A stretch of 32,167 bases of DNA from UBA3855 sp964472035 (GCA_964472035.1 CAYYIT010000025.1:1-32167), one strand, 5' to 3'; shown: positions 1-7,421, counted from the stretch's first letter. Translations and numbers: made by a program. Notes: generated by a model from the letters alone, not told the origin.

Positions 1-15
1 TACCACTTCTGTGTG

Positions 16-45
16 AAAAAGTCCAGCACTGGGCTGGACTTTTTT
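16..45. terminator. Bidirectional intrinsic terminator
   Basis: An 8-bp perfect stem (AGTCCAGC / GCTGGACT) has a 5-nt loop, an A-run on its left and a T-run on its right, so it can terminate in both directions. On the minus strand it lies downstream of the zinc-ribbon gene that ends at 89. On the plus strand it would end whatever gene lies left of the window. Confidence 0.8.
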
Positions 46-76
46 GACAGACTGAGGATGCCCCATCGGGGCATCC
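40..76. repeat. Hairpin plus TTTTTTGACARRCTGA tail, copy A
   Basis: A T-run continues into GACAGACTGA, which abuts a perfect 9-bp hairpin (GGATGCCCC / GGGGCATCC, 56-76). The same arrangement recurs at 11025-11064, 11221-11259 and 32098-32136 with different hairpin sequences but a conserved tail. Here it sits between the terminator and the stop codon of the minus-strand zinc-ribbon gene. Confidence 0.6.
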
Positions 77-88
77 TATCAGCAATGC

Positions 89-640
89 TTATTCAGCGTC
101 TTCGGACTTCTCTTCCTCAGCCGGAGCATCTGCGCATGCGCAGTCATCGGACTTGCACTCGCACTCACAGGCTTCGGACTCGCAGTCGCAAGCCTCAGCT
201 TCGCACTCGCACTCGCAAGCCTCTTCTGCCGGAGCTTCCTCAGCCTCGGGCTCTACCGGTACCGGAATGGGCTTCTTCATGCCGCAGAACGGACAGAACT
301 TCTGATCCTCCTGCACATGCTTGCCGCAGCCCTCACAGATCACGCTGTTGTCGATCGCAGCGAGGTCTGCCTTGGCAACCTCGATCAGCTCTCTTGCCTG
401 TGCGATCTCAGCCAGCTGCTCTGCAAATTCCTCAGCAGGTGTATCTGCAAACAGCTCCTCGTACTTCTTGCCGATTTCCATATAAGCAGCATTGATGCGG
501 CTCTCTGCCTGGCTGATGCTGCGCTTGATCTTCATCTTTTCTGCCATCTTCTTAGAACTGTCAATGGCACCCTTTGCAAACTTGCTTGCGGAATTCTTCA
601 CGTCTCCGCCGAACTTCAGAATGGTTTCTTTCATTTCCAT
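89..640 (-). CDS. Zinc-ribbon protein with coiled coil and acidic Cys-rich tail
   Basis: A 183-residue soluble protein. I chose the ATG at 640 because AGGAGG lies 8 nt upstream; the ATG at 646 would be too close to it. Residues 1-35 are an amphipathic start and residues about 35-95 are predicted helical or coiled coil, rich in E, K, A and Q. A treble-clef-like zinc ribbon follows, with C102-x2-C105 and C116-x2-C119. After a Pro-Glu hinge, residues 141-170 hold ten more cysteines, mostly alternating with Glu or Asp (CECECE, CDCE, CECEC), and the protein ends very acidic. The function is not recognised. The zinc ribbon is a common N- or C-terminal module of Firmicute proteins, but the alternating Cys-acid tail is unusual and could bind metal. 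It is monocistronic, followed by hairpins at 56-76 and 16-45. Confidence 0.75.
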   Translation of the reverse strand: MEMKETILKFGGDVKNSASKFAKGAIDSSKKMAEKMKIKRSISQAESRINAAYMEIGKKYEELFADTPAEEFAEQLAEIAQARELIEVAKADLAAIDNSVICEGCGKHVQEDQKFCPFCGMKKPIPVPVEPEAEEAPAEEACECECEAEACDCESEACECECKSDDCACADAPAEEEKSEDAE

Positions 641-753
641 GTACATGCCCTCCTGTTCAATTGTGACACAGCCGCAGACGTTGCGGCTATAACAATAGTG
701 TAGCATATTTTTGCAGGATTGTCAAGTGCACTGCACCTGACGGGAAAATAGAC

Positions 754-782
754 TTGCAAAACGATCGAAGCTGTGGTATACT
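754..782 (+). promoter_or_regulatory. Sigma-A promoter of the Nudix gene
   Basis: TTGCAA at 754-759, a 17-bp spacer and TATACT at 777-782. The TG at 774-775 makes an extended -10. The start codon of the Nudix gene follows at 819. Confidence 0.75.
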
Positions 783-818
783 ATAAACAGCAACAAAATT
801 TCGGAGGTTTGGAACATA

Positions 819-1316
819 ATGGAATACTGGGATATTTATGACGAAAACAAGCAGCTGACGGGCCGCACGATGGAGCGCAATGACTTCACCATGCAGCCGG
901 GCGATTACCATCTGACCGTACTGGGCGTTGTCTGCCGTCCGGACGGCAAATTCCTCATCACCAAGCGCGCCATGGATAAGGCATGGGCAGCCGGCTGGTG
1001 GGAGGTCTCCGGCGGCGGCGTCATGGCAGGGGAGGACTCCCTGACCGCTGTCAAGCGTGAGGTGCTGGAGGAGACCGGACTCGATGTCACGAATGCTGAG
1101 GGCGGCTACCAGTTCAGCTACCGCCGCGAGAGCAAGGGTGACAACTACTTTGTGGACATCTACCGCTTCATGATGGACTTCACCGAGGACGACGTGACGC
1201 CCCAGCTCAAGGAAATGACGGGCTTCATGCTTGCTGACAAGGCGCAGATCGAAGCATTTGCCGAGGAGGGCATCTTCCTGCATTACGACAGCATCAAGGA
1301 AGTGTTCGATCTCTGA
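819..1316 (+). CDS. Nudix hydrolase
   Basis: A 165-residue cytosolic Nudix-fold protein. The full Nudix box G-x5-E-x7-R-E-V-L-E-E-T-G-L is present at residues 66-88 (G66, E72, R80, E81, E84, E85, G87). These Glu residues would bind the divalent metal that activates water to cleave a nucleoside diphosphate-linked substrate. The N-terminus (EYWDIYDENKQLTGR) resembles the MutT/YfcD and isopentenyl-diphosphate isomerase-like subgroup, so the substrate cannot be fixed from sequence. GGAGG lies 11 nt before the ATG. It leads a short run with the genes at 1330 and 1891, spaced 13 and 18 nt apart, behind a good promoter at 754. Confidence 0.88.
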   Translation: MEYWDIYDENKQLTGRTMERNDFTMQPGDYHLTVLGVVCRPDGKFLITKRAMDKAWAAGWWEVSGGGVMAGEDSLTAVKREVLEETGLDVTNAEGGYQFSYRRESKGDNYFVDIYRFMMDFTEDDVTPQLKEMTGFMLADKAQIEAFAEEGIFLHYDSIKEVFDL

Positions 1317-1329
1317 TAGGGGGCATCCG

Positions 1330-1872
1330 ATGGCAAAGGACAAAAACAAGGGCGCACTGCTCCGTCTGAAGGGCGAGGTACTGTTCTTCCAGCTGGTCGG
1401 CTTCTGCGTGGTGCTGCCGATGGGGTTGATGACGATCCTCTGTGCCTCCATGATTCCCGACAGGACGAACAGCAGTATTGCCGTTACAGCAGCAGGTATC
1501 ACCGGTGTGATGACGCTTGTCGGTCTCGGACTGATCGCGCATGGCGCAAGAAAAAAAGGCATTATCCGTCGTTTTCAGGATTACATGCTCCATTTCAACT
1601 CCAGCGGCTCGGATTCCATTCAGGATCTCGCAGGGGCAATGGGACTTCCCGTCCGGACGGCGATCAACTGTCTGGAGGAGCTGATGCGGTATGGATTCTT
1701 CCCCGGTTCTTACATCAACCAAGCCGAGCTGCGGCTCATCATGCCGCATGCTTTGACAAAAGAGAAGCCGTCCGCAGTCCGCGCCGTTACCTGTCCCCAC
1801 TGTGGTGCATCCGCGGCAGTTCCGGCAGGAACGGCAGTGCAGTGTGAATATTGCGGCAGCATGATTTCATAG
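1330..1872 (+). CDS. Membrane protein with winged-helix-like segment and C-terminal zinc ribbon
   Basis: A 180-residue protein of unknown role. The start at 1330 is chosen for the AGGGGG 6 nt upstream, rather than longer frame extensions into the Nudix gene. Two transmembrane segments (about residues 16-41 and 48-72) are followed by a basic stretch. A helical region at about 82-140 (IQDLAGAMGLPVRTAINCLEELMRYG) reads like a winged-helix or PCI-type module that follows an N-terminal membrane anchor. A zinc ribbon closes the protein with C155-x2-C158 and C172-x2-C175. It is co-directional and close to the Nudix gene, so probably co-transcribed. Domain names are inferred from pattern only. Confidence 0.75.
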   Translation: MAKDKNKGALLRLKGEVLFFQLVGFCVVLPMGLMTILCASMIPDRTNSSIAVTAAGITGVMTLVGLGLIAHGARKKGIIRRFQDYMLHFNSSGSDSIQDLAGAMGLPVRTAINCLEELMRYGFFPGSYINQAELRLIMPHALTKEKPSAVRAVTCPHCGASAAVPAGTAVQCEYCGSMIS

Positions 1873-1890
1873 GAAAGCGAGGCACATCCC

Positions 1891-2193
1891 ATGAGCATCA
1901 CAGTCAATCTCTACTACACAGGAACGAACGGCAATGCGCGGAAATTTGCGGAGGAAATGATGCAGTGCGGCATTGTCGATGCGGTGCGTGCGGAGGAAGG
2001 AAACGAACGCTACGAGTACTTCTTCCCGATGGAGGATCCCGAAACGGTCCTGCTCATCGACCGCTGGCGCGATCAGGCGGCGCTTGACGCCCATCACAAA
2101 TCGGAGATCATGCCGAAGATCGCGCAGCTGCGCGAACAATACAAGCTCCGGCTTCGGGTGGAGCGCTACCTCGATGAACCCAAAACGAAATGA
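1891..2193 (+). CDS. Antibiotic biosynthesis monooxygenase (ABM) family protein
   Basis: A 100-residue protein. It has the small ferredoxin-like ABM pattern: an N-terminal strand (ITVNLYYTG), a helix with RKFAEEM, a central YEYFFPMEDPETVLLIDRWRD segment and the DQAALDAHHKSEIM motif typical of YgiN/PydC-like quinol monooxygenases. Members are usually dimers acting on quinones or reactive carbonyl and aromatic compounds; the substrate here is unknown. The gene is last in the + strand run that starts at 819 and is followed by a strong terminator shared with mnmA. Confidence 0.82.
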   Translation: MSITVNLYYTGTNGNARKFAEEMMQCGIVDAVRAEEGNERYEYFFPMEDPETVLLIDRWRDQAALDAHHKSEIMPKIAQLREQYKLRLRVERYLDEPKTK

Positions 2194-2195
2194 AA

Positions 2196-2237
2196 AGAGC
2201 CTGAGAAAGCACATCGCTCTCTCAGGCTTTGTTTTTT
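2196..2237. terminator. Bidirectional terminator between convergent genes
   Basis: AAGAGCCTGAGA pairs with TCTCAGGCTTT, followed by TGTTTTTT on the plus strand. The complementary A-run on the left serves the minus strand. It separates the ABM gene from the 3' end of mnmA; the last bases overlap the mnmA stop codon at 2236. Confidence 0.8.
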
Positions 2238-3309
2238 ATCGTATCGTGCCGCCGCCGACCACGGTGTCGCCGTCGTACAGCACCACGGCCTGTCCGCGCG
2301 TGATGGCTCTCTGCGGCTCGTCGAACTTCACATGCAGCAGCCCGTCCTGTGTCATCCACGCCGTCGCCGGCTGTTCCTGATGGCGGTAGCGGATCTTTGC
2401 GCGCACGCGCATCGGCTCTGCGAGGGAGGGGACGGAGATGAGGTTCACATCCTCGGCCTCCAGCACATCGGAGAAGAGATCCTCGTTTTTGCCCAGAACT
2501 ACGCGGTTCGTCTCCGGCTCGATGCCGCAGACATAGAGGGGATGCCCAGCGGAAATGCCCAGACCCTTGCGCTGCCCGATCGTGTAATGCACGATGCCGC
2601 GGTGCGTGCCGAGGGCATTACCCTGTGTATCGACAAACTCACCCGGTGCGAAAACCTTTCCCGTGTACCGTTCGATAAAGCCGGCGTAGTCGCCGTCGGG
2701 AACAAAGCAGATGTCCTGACTGTCCTTCTTGTTTGCATTCACAAAACCGCACTGTTCCGCGATCTCGCGGATCTCGGACTTGCGGTAGCTGCCAAGCGGA
2801 AAGCGGATGTGCCGCAGCTGCGCCTGCGTGAGGGTGTAGAGCACATAGCTCTGATCCTTGGAAGCATCCACGGCTTTTTTCAGAAGATACCGGCCGCTTG
2901 CTTCGTCAAATTCCACGCGCGCATAATGTCCCGTCACCACATAGTCGAATTCCATGAGCTTCATGCGTTCGACCATGGCGTCGAATTTCAGGCGGCGGTT
3001 GCATTCGATGCAGGGATTCGGCGTTGCGCCCTTTTCGTAGGCAGCCGCGAAACGGTCCATTACGTCCCGTCCGAACCGATCGGAAAAATTGAACACATAA
3101 TGCAGCATGCCGAGTCTTGCCGCGACCGCCTGCGCATCCATCACATCGTCGAGGGAGCAGCAGGTCTTTTCACGGGTGATTCCGGCGTCCTCGTTGGTAA
3201 AGAGCTTCATGGTCGCGCCGACGCATTCGTAGCCTGCCTGCAGCATCAGATGCGCTGCTACGGAGCTGTCCACGCCGCCGCTCATGGCAATGATTGCCTT
3301 TTCTGCCAT
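2236..3309 (-). CDS. mnmA: tRNA-specific 2-thiouridylase MnmA
   Basis: A 357-residue cytosolic enzyme that uses ATP and persulfide sulfur to make the 2-thio group of U34 in tRNA-Lys, Glu and Gln. The PP-loop SGGVDSS is at residues 10-16. The two catalytic cysteines are in NPCIECN (C100) and DSQDICFVPDGDY (C201), and the C-terminal TIGQRKGLG and ITRGQAVVLYDG beta-barrel motifs are intact. Length fits the family. The ATG at 3309 is chosen because GGAGG lies 5 nt upstream. That Shine-Dalgarno is embedded in the last codons of nadA, and only 1 nt separates the nadA stop from this start, so translation is probably coupled. Confidence 0.96.
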   Translation of the reverse strand: MAEKAIIAMSGGVDSSVAAHLMLQAGYECVGATMKLFTNEDAGITREKTCCSLDDVMDAQAVAARLGMLHYVFNFSDRFGRDVMDRFAAAYEKGATPNPCIECNRRLKFDAMVERMKLMEFDYVVTGHYARVEFDEASGRYLLKKAVDASKDQSYVLYTLTQAQLRHIRFPLGSYRKSEIREIAEQCGFVNANKKDSQDICFVPDGDYAGFIERYTGKVFAPGEFVDTQGNALGTHRGIVHYTIGQRKGLGISAGHPLYVCGIEPETNRVVLGKNEDLFSDVLEAEDVNLISVPSLAEPMRVRAKIRYRHQEQPATAWMTQDGLLHVKFDEPQRAITRGQAVVLYDGDTVVGGGTIR

Positions 3310-3310
3310 C

Positions 3311-4228
3311 TTAACCTCCAAGCTCGATCATCTTATCAATGCAGCGTCTTGCAGCTGCAATGGTCTGTTCGTCGAGGACGATCTCCTCACCGGCCTCGCC
3401 TGTCAGCACACGGTACACATCCACGAGGGTGGTCGCCTTCATGTCCGGACAGATGAGCTTGCAGGACAGCGGATAGAACCGCTTGTCAGGGCAGTCGTAT
3501 TGCAGATGCTCCGCAATGCTGATCTCGGTGCCGATGATGAATTCCTTGGCATCGGATGCCTTCGCAAAGTCCATGATTGCCGCTGTGGAACCGACGAAAT
3601 CCGCCTGATTGGTCACAGCAGGAATGCACTCGGGATGCACGAGCAGCAGTGCCTCCGGATGGCGCGCACGCGCCGCATCCACCGCCTCGCCGGGAACGGC
3701 GGAGTGGATCGGGCAGCCGCCCTGCAGGAGCTTCACGGTCTTGTGGGGCAGGGACTTCTGCACGAAGGAACCGAGGTTGCAGTCGGGAATGAACAGGATC
3801 TTGTCATTCTCGATCCGGTTAACGATCTTCACTGCGGAAGAGGAGGTCACGCAGACATCGGAAATGGTCTTGAGCGCGGCGGTGGTGTTGACATAGGCCA
3901 CTACGGTGTAGTCCGGGTATTCTTCCTTGACGGACTGGATGTATTCCTTGCTCATCTGCTCGGCCATGGGACAGCCGGCGTCGGGATTGGAGAGCAGTAC
4001 CTTCTTTTCGGGGGAGAGGATCTTCACCGTCTCCGCCATGAAGCGCACGCCGCACATCAGGAAGGTCTGCGCATCCGACTGCGCCGCCTTCACGCTCAGC
4101 TGGTAGGAGTCGCCGACGAAATCCGCGATCTCGCAGATCTCGCGTGCCTCGTAGCTGTGGGCAAGGATGCAGATGCCCTGCTCCTGCTTCAGCTTCAGGA
4201 TCTTCTGCTGCATTTCTATTACATTCAT
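3311..4228 (-). CDS. nadA: Quinolinate synthase NadA
   Basis: A 305-residue quinolinate synthase. It condenses iminoaspartate with dihydroxyacetone phosphate in de novo NAD synthesis. The three [4Fe-4S] ligands of the family are present: C86 in AGCPMA, C172 in GGCPIH and C260 in ICPDMKATTL. Other hallmarks are LAHSYEAREI near the N-terminus, CGVRFMAETVKIL at 59-71 and HPEC at 198-201. AAGGCGG lies upstream of the ATG. The usual partners nadB and nadC are not next to it; the downstream gene is mnmA, which overlaps its translation signals. It is expressed from a promoter at 4467-4495 through a long self-complementary leader. Confidence 0.96.
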   Translation of the reverse strand: MNVIEMQQKILKLKQEQGICILAHSYEAREICEIADFVGDSYQLSVKAAQSDAQTFLMCGVRFMAETVKILSPEKKVLLSNPDAGCPMAEQMSKEYIQSVKEEYPDYTVVAYVNTTAALKTISDVCVTSSSAVKIVNRIENDKILFIPDCNLGSFVQKSLPHKTVKLLQGGCPIHSAVPGEAVDAARARHPEALLLVHPECIPAVTNQADFVGSTAAIMDFAKASDAKEFIIGTEISIAEHLQYDCPDKRFYPLSCKLICPDMKATTLVDVYRVLTGEAGEEIVLDEQTIAAARRCIDKMIELGG

Positions 4229-4282
4229 GGTGTTAAACCGCCTTTGTTTTCAAATTCTGCTGCTGCATCGCGGCAATGTGCT

Positions 4283-4460
4283 TACGGCAACACCGCACAA
4301 AGCCCGCCAAACGGCTTGGCGGCGCATCTGCTTGCATCTTTTCCGTCATCTTGCACAGAAATTCCTTGCTGGGCGTCAGCCCAGCGGCGTCATTTCTATA
4401 CAATCTGACGAAAAATCTGACTGCGCATCTGCACCACCAGCTCTGTGCGGTATTGCCTTA
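4283..4460 (-). ncRNA. Candidate structured leader RNA of nadA-mnmA (or hairpin MITE)
   Basis: Read on the minus strand, the segment folds end to end. P1 pairs 4441-4460 with 4283-4302 over 20 positions (19 pairs, two of them G-U). A side hairpin has the perfect stem CCGCCAA / TTGGCGG (4304-4310 / 4316-4322). P2 pairs 4406-4419 with 4335-4348 (12 of 14, including one U-G, with a tandem G-A mismatch). P3 pairs 4392-4403 with 4351-4362 over 12 bp including two G-U pairs. P4 is a perfect 7-bp hairpin, GCTGGGC / GCCCAGC (4368-4385). It lies between the nadA promoter and start codon. Because the ends are inverted repeats, a MITE is the main alternative. Confidence 0.55.
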
Positions 4461-4466
4461 CTACTT

Positions 4467-4495
4467 ATTTTACATGATAACAGGGGGAATGTCAA
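4467..4495 (-). promoter_or_regulatory. Sigma-A promoter of nadA-mnmA
   Basis: On the minus strand, TTGACA (4490-4495) and TAAAAT (4467-4472) are separated by 17 bp. Transcription would start near 4460, giving a nadA leader of about 230 nt that contains the structured element at 4283-4460. Confidence 0.7.
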
Positions 4496-4509
4496 GGGGG
4501 AAATGATGG

Positions 4510-4538
4510 TTGCCGGCGCTTCGGATTTATGGTATAAT
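4510..4538 (+). promoter_or_regulatory. Sigma-A promoter of the YgjP-like gene
   Basis: TTGCCG at 4510-4515, a 17-bp spacer and a consensus TATAAT at 4533-4538. TG at 4530-4531 makes an extended -10. It is divergent from the nadA promoter about 15 bp away. Confidence 0.75.
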
Positions 4539-4570
4539 AGAAATAACGAGAGTGCGAAAGGAGCCTTCCC

Positions 4571-5263
4571 ATGGAATTCTGGTATGAAAACGAACGCTTT
4601 GTCTTCAACATCGTGCGCAAACGCGTCAAGAATATCAACGCCCGCATGAAGCCCGACGGCGTGATCCATGTCTCCGCGCCGCCCCATGTGCCGGAGGAAC
4701 GCATCGTCCGCTTCCTGACGGAACACGGCGCCGCCTTCCAGCGGATGCGCAGAGAACAGGAAACACGCAGGCAGGCCCTTCCGACCTACGAGGATGGTTC
4801 TGTTATCCTGCATCTCGGGCAGAGTCTGCGTCTGCGCTATGCGCCAAGGCCCTGCCCGACCCTGCTGGAAGGGGACACCCTCATCGTCTTTGCGCGCAGC
4901 CCCGAGGAAGCAAAGCGCGCCGTCCGCCTGTGGAAGACCGCCGAATGCACCGCCCTGTGCCGGACACTGAACCGTGAGGTCTGCGCAGCTTTCCGGAACG
5001 CCGGATATTCCGTTCCGCTTGCGCGCATCGAGATCAAGGAGATGACGTCGCGCTGGGGGAGCTGCACTGCCGCAACGGGCAGGATCTCGATCAATTTCCG
5101 GCTCATGCAGTATCCCGAAGCCTGCATGCGCGGCGTGTTTTTCCACGAATACACGCATTTTCTCCGGCAGGATCACTCACCGCAGTTCTATGCCGTCCTG
5201 CGGAAGCTCTGTCCGGATTACGACCGCTACGACGCACTGCTCCGGGATTATGCCTTCGGATAA
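4571..5263 (+). CDS. YgjP-like (DUF45/M48-related) metallopeptidase domain protein
   Basis: A 230-residue protein of the YgjP/DUF45 family, zinc-metallopeptidase-like and usually cytosolic with no signal peptide. The family pattern is visible: an N-terminal beta-rich half with VRKRVKNINARMKPDG and HVSAPP, then TSRWGSC at about residues 158-164 and an INFRLMQYP segment. The zinc motif is HEYTH, followed by RQDHSPQFY (third ligand His and downstream Asp region). In most members the motif reads HELxH, so EY in the middle is a small departure, but both His and the Glu remain. AAAGGAG lies 7 nt before the ATG, with a good promoter upstream. The physiological role of the family is not settled. Confidence 0.87.
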   Translation: MEFWYENERFVFNIVRKRVKNINARMKPDGVIHVSAPPHVPEERIVRFLTEHGAAFQRMRREQETRRQALPTYEDGSVILHLGQSLRLRYAPRPCPTLLEGDTLIVFARSPEEAKRAVRLWKTAECTALCRTLNREVCAAFRNAGYSVPLARIEIKEMTSRWGSCTAATGRISINFRLMQYPEACMRGVFFHEYTHFLRQDHSPQFYAVLRKLCPDYDRYDALLRDYAFG

Positions 5264-5329
5264 CACGGCGTTATGTGAAAATTTGCTGAAAAAATATAGT
5301 AAAACCAGTAAAAAGTCAGCGCCTTTTAC

Positions 5330-5358
5330 TTGCAATTTCCGGAATAATATGTTAGAAT
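5330..5358 (+). promoter_or_regulatory. Sigma-A promoter of the GH10 gene
   Basis: TTGCAA (5330-5335), a 17-bp spacer and TAGAAT (5353-5358) with TG at 5350-5351. The leader is about 60 nt and contains a small TTCCAT / ATGGAA hairpin at 5373-5392. Confidence 0.65.
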
Positions 5359-5427
5359 AATAGATAGCATAGTTCCATGAAGGAAGATGGAATATGAAGA
5401 AGAATTTATTTCGAAAGGAGTATTATG

Positions 5428-7365
5428 ATGTTAAAGAGAAAACAATGGGCATGCCTTCTGACCGCAGCAGCACTGTTTGCAGGAACTTCCAGCTTTCCGT
5501 CTCTGACAACGGAGGCAGCTGACACTGTGCTTCATGCAGCAGATTTTGAGAGTGGCAGCGGCGGCTGGGCAAGCTTCGGTTCCCAGTCCGTATCCACGAC
5601 CAATAGTGCAAGCCACACCGGCAGCTGGAGCCTCTATGTGGACGGCAGAACCGACACATGGCACGGCACCTCCTGCTCGATGGAGAGCATTCTGGTCGGC
5701 GGCAAGACCTACGGCTTTACTGCATGGGTCATGCAGCAGGCAGCCTCCAGCGATACCATCCAGCTGCAGCTGAAGTACACTGACGGCTCCGGCAATGCAC
5801 AGTACAAGACCATTGGTTCCGCGGAAGCCGCACAGGGCGGCTGGTATGAGATCTCCGCAAGCTACGATATCCCGTCCGATGCGAAGGATATCCTGATCTA
5901 CTTCCAGACAAGCGGCACCACCAACAGCTTCTATGTGGACGATATTTCCATCACGGGCGAAGCCACCTGGAGCACCGCAGCACTGGACGAAACACCCCTG
6001 AAGGACGTGTATGCGAATTACTTCCGCATCGGCTGTGCCGCGACGCCCTCCGAGCTGAATACCGAGATCTCCAAGGAGATCGTCAAGCATCACTTCAACA
6101 GCGTGACCATCGGCAATGAGCTGAAGCCCGATTATGTGATGGATCAGGCAGCGACACAGGCGATCGGCGACAATGTAACGGTCGCGGTTTCCCTCGATGC
6201 GGCGCGCTCCGTCCTGCAATTCTGCGAGGACAACAATATTCCGGTAAGAGGCCATGTTCTGCTCTGGCACAGCCAGACACCGGACTGGTTTTTCAAGGAG
6301 GGCTTCTCCTCCAGCAGTGCATATGTCTCCAAGGAACTGATGAACCAGAGAATTGACAGCTATATCAAGGCTGTGTTTGAAGCGTTCGAGAACGAGTTCC
6401 CGGATCTGAATGTCTACTGCTGGGATGTTGTGAACGAGTGCTACATGGAGGACGGCAGTCTGCGTGCAGCGGGTACCAATCCGGATAACGGCGATTCCGA
6501 GTGGACAATGATCTACGGCGACAATTCCTACATCGAGCAGGCATTCGTCAGCGCAAGAAAATATGCGCCGGCGGACTGCAAGCTGTTCTACAACGACTAT
6601 AACGAGTACATTCAGGGCAAGCGCGACGCCATCTACAACATGGCAGCTGACCTCAAGGCGAAGGGTCTGATCGACGGCATCGGCATGCAGTCCCATCTGG
6701 ATGTCGGCTATCCGGACGCAAACCTCTACCGTCAGGCAATTGAGAAATATGCACAGCTCGGTCTGGAAATTCAGGTCACAGAGCTGGATATCACCCAGTA
6801 CGACAACACCTCCGACCTCTCCACCCAGACACAGGCATATGAGGATATCATGCGTGTCATCGTGGAGGAGAAGCAGCAGGGCGCGAACATCACTGCCGTG
6901 GTATTCTGGGGTATTACGGACGGCACCAGCTGGCGCAAGACCGGCTATCCGCTGCTGTTCAGTGCGGATTATTCCGTGAAGGATTCCTTCTACGCAGTCG
7001 CAGGCATCATTGATGAGAGCGAATGGGGCGAGGCAACCGAGCCTGAGGAAACAGAGCCAACCGAGGAACCAACTGTGGAACCTACTGAGGAGCCGACCGA
7101 ACAGCCCACGGATCCTGAGGAAACAGATCCGCAGGAGCCATGGCCTCCGACGGCACTTGGTGATCTCTATGTTGACGGAGTGGTGGATGTTCTCGACATT
7201 ATCCAGATGCAGAAATATCTTCTGTGTCAGACGGATCGTCTCATTGTAAAACACAACGAGGATATTCCTGATGCTGTGCTCACCGGCGGTGACATGGATG
7301 CAAACGGCGTCATCAATGCATTTGACCTTGCACTGCTCAAGCGTGAAGTGCTTGAAAACAACTAA
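5428..7365 (+). CDS. Cellulosomal endo-1,4-beta-xylanase (CBM22-GH10-dockerin)
   Basis: A 645-residue secreted xylanase. The second of two adjacent ATGs is preferred because AAGGAG lies 7 nt upstream. A signal peptide covers residues 1-31. A CBM22-type beta-sandwich spans about 33-177 (ADFESGSGGW near its start; NSFYVDDISITGE at its end) and would bind xylan. GH10 covers about 190-530, with the acid/base in WDVVNE (E337) and the nucleophile in QVTELDIT (E452). The KPDYVMD and RGHVLLWHSQTPDWF motifs are intact. An acidic Pro-Thr-Glu linker (535-575) leads to a dockerin at 577-645 with two Ca loops, the second being DMDANGVINAFD. The first loop is weaker (LYVDGVVDVLD) and the spacer between the loops is longer than in the peptidase protein. 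It is transcribed alone and ends at a terminator. Confidence 0.95.
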   Translation: MLKRKQWACLLTAAALFAGTSSFPSLTTEAADTVLHAADFESGSGGWASFGSQSVSTTNSASHTGSWSLYVDGRTDTWHGTSCSMESILVGGKTYGFTAWVMQQAASSDTIQLQLKYTDGSGNAQYKTIGSAEAAQGGWYEISASYDIPSDAKDILIYFQTSGTTNSFYVDDISITGEATWSTAALDETPLKDVYANYFRIGCAATPSELNTEISKEIVKHHFNSVTIGNELKPDYVMDQAATQAIGDNVTVAVSLDAARSVLQFCEDNNIPVRGHVLLWHSQTPDWFFKEGFSSSSAYVSKELMNQRIDSYIKAVFEAFENEFPDLNVYCWDVVNECYMEDGSLRAAGTNPDNGDSEWTMIYGDNSYIEQAFVSARKYAPADCKLFYNDYNEYIQGKRDAIYNMAADLKAKGLIDGIGMQSHLDVGYPDANLYRQAIEKYAQLGLEIQVTELDITQYDNTSDLSTQTQAYEDIMRVIVEEKQQGANITAVVFWGITDGTSWRKTGYPLLFSADYSVKDSFYAVAGIIDESEWGEATEPEETEPTEEPTVEPTEEPTEQPTDPEETDPQEPWPPTALGDLYVDGVVDVLDIIQMQKYLLCQTDRLIVKHNEDIPDAVLTGGDMDANGVINAFDLALLKREVLENN

Positions 7366-7373
7366 CTGCTTGC

Positions 7374-7406
7374 GGCACTTTCCCCCGACGGGAAAGTGCC
7401 GTTTTT
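7374..7406 (+). terminator. Intrinsic terminator after the GH10 gene
   Basis: A perfect 11-bp stem GGCACTTTCCC / GGGAAAGTGCC is followed by GTTTTT. It lies between the xylanase stop codon and the start of nnr at 7422, so nnr probably relies on read-through or a promoter inside this short gap, which I do not see. Confidence 0.85.
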
Positions 7407-7421
7407 CGAAAGGACGAAGCG

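Noticed and set aside
4283..4460. Known NAD+-I (nadA motif) riboswitch
   Set aside because: That motif is short with tandem small hairpins; the leader here is a long multi-helix fold without the recognisable core.
5395..5523. Possible 42-codon leader peptide starting MKKNLFRKEYY upstream of and overlapping the GH10 start
   Set aside because: No Shine-Dalgarno of its own beyond a weak GGAAG, and most of it overlaps the xylanase signal peptide; too weak to annotate.
5431..7254. 607-codon minus-strand frame opposite the xylanase
   Set aside because: Complement of the GH10 gene; composition is Val/Ile/Cys-rich without motifs.
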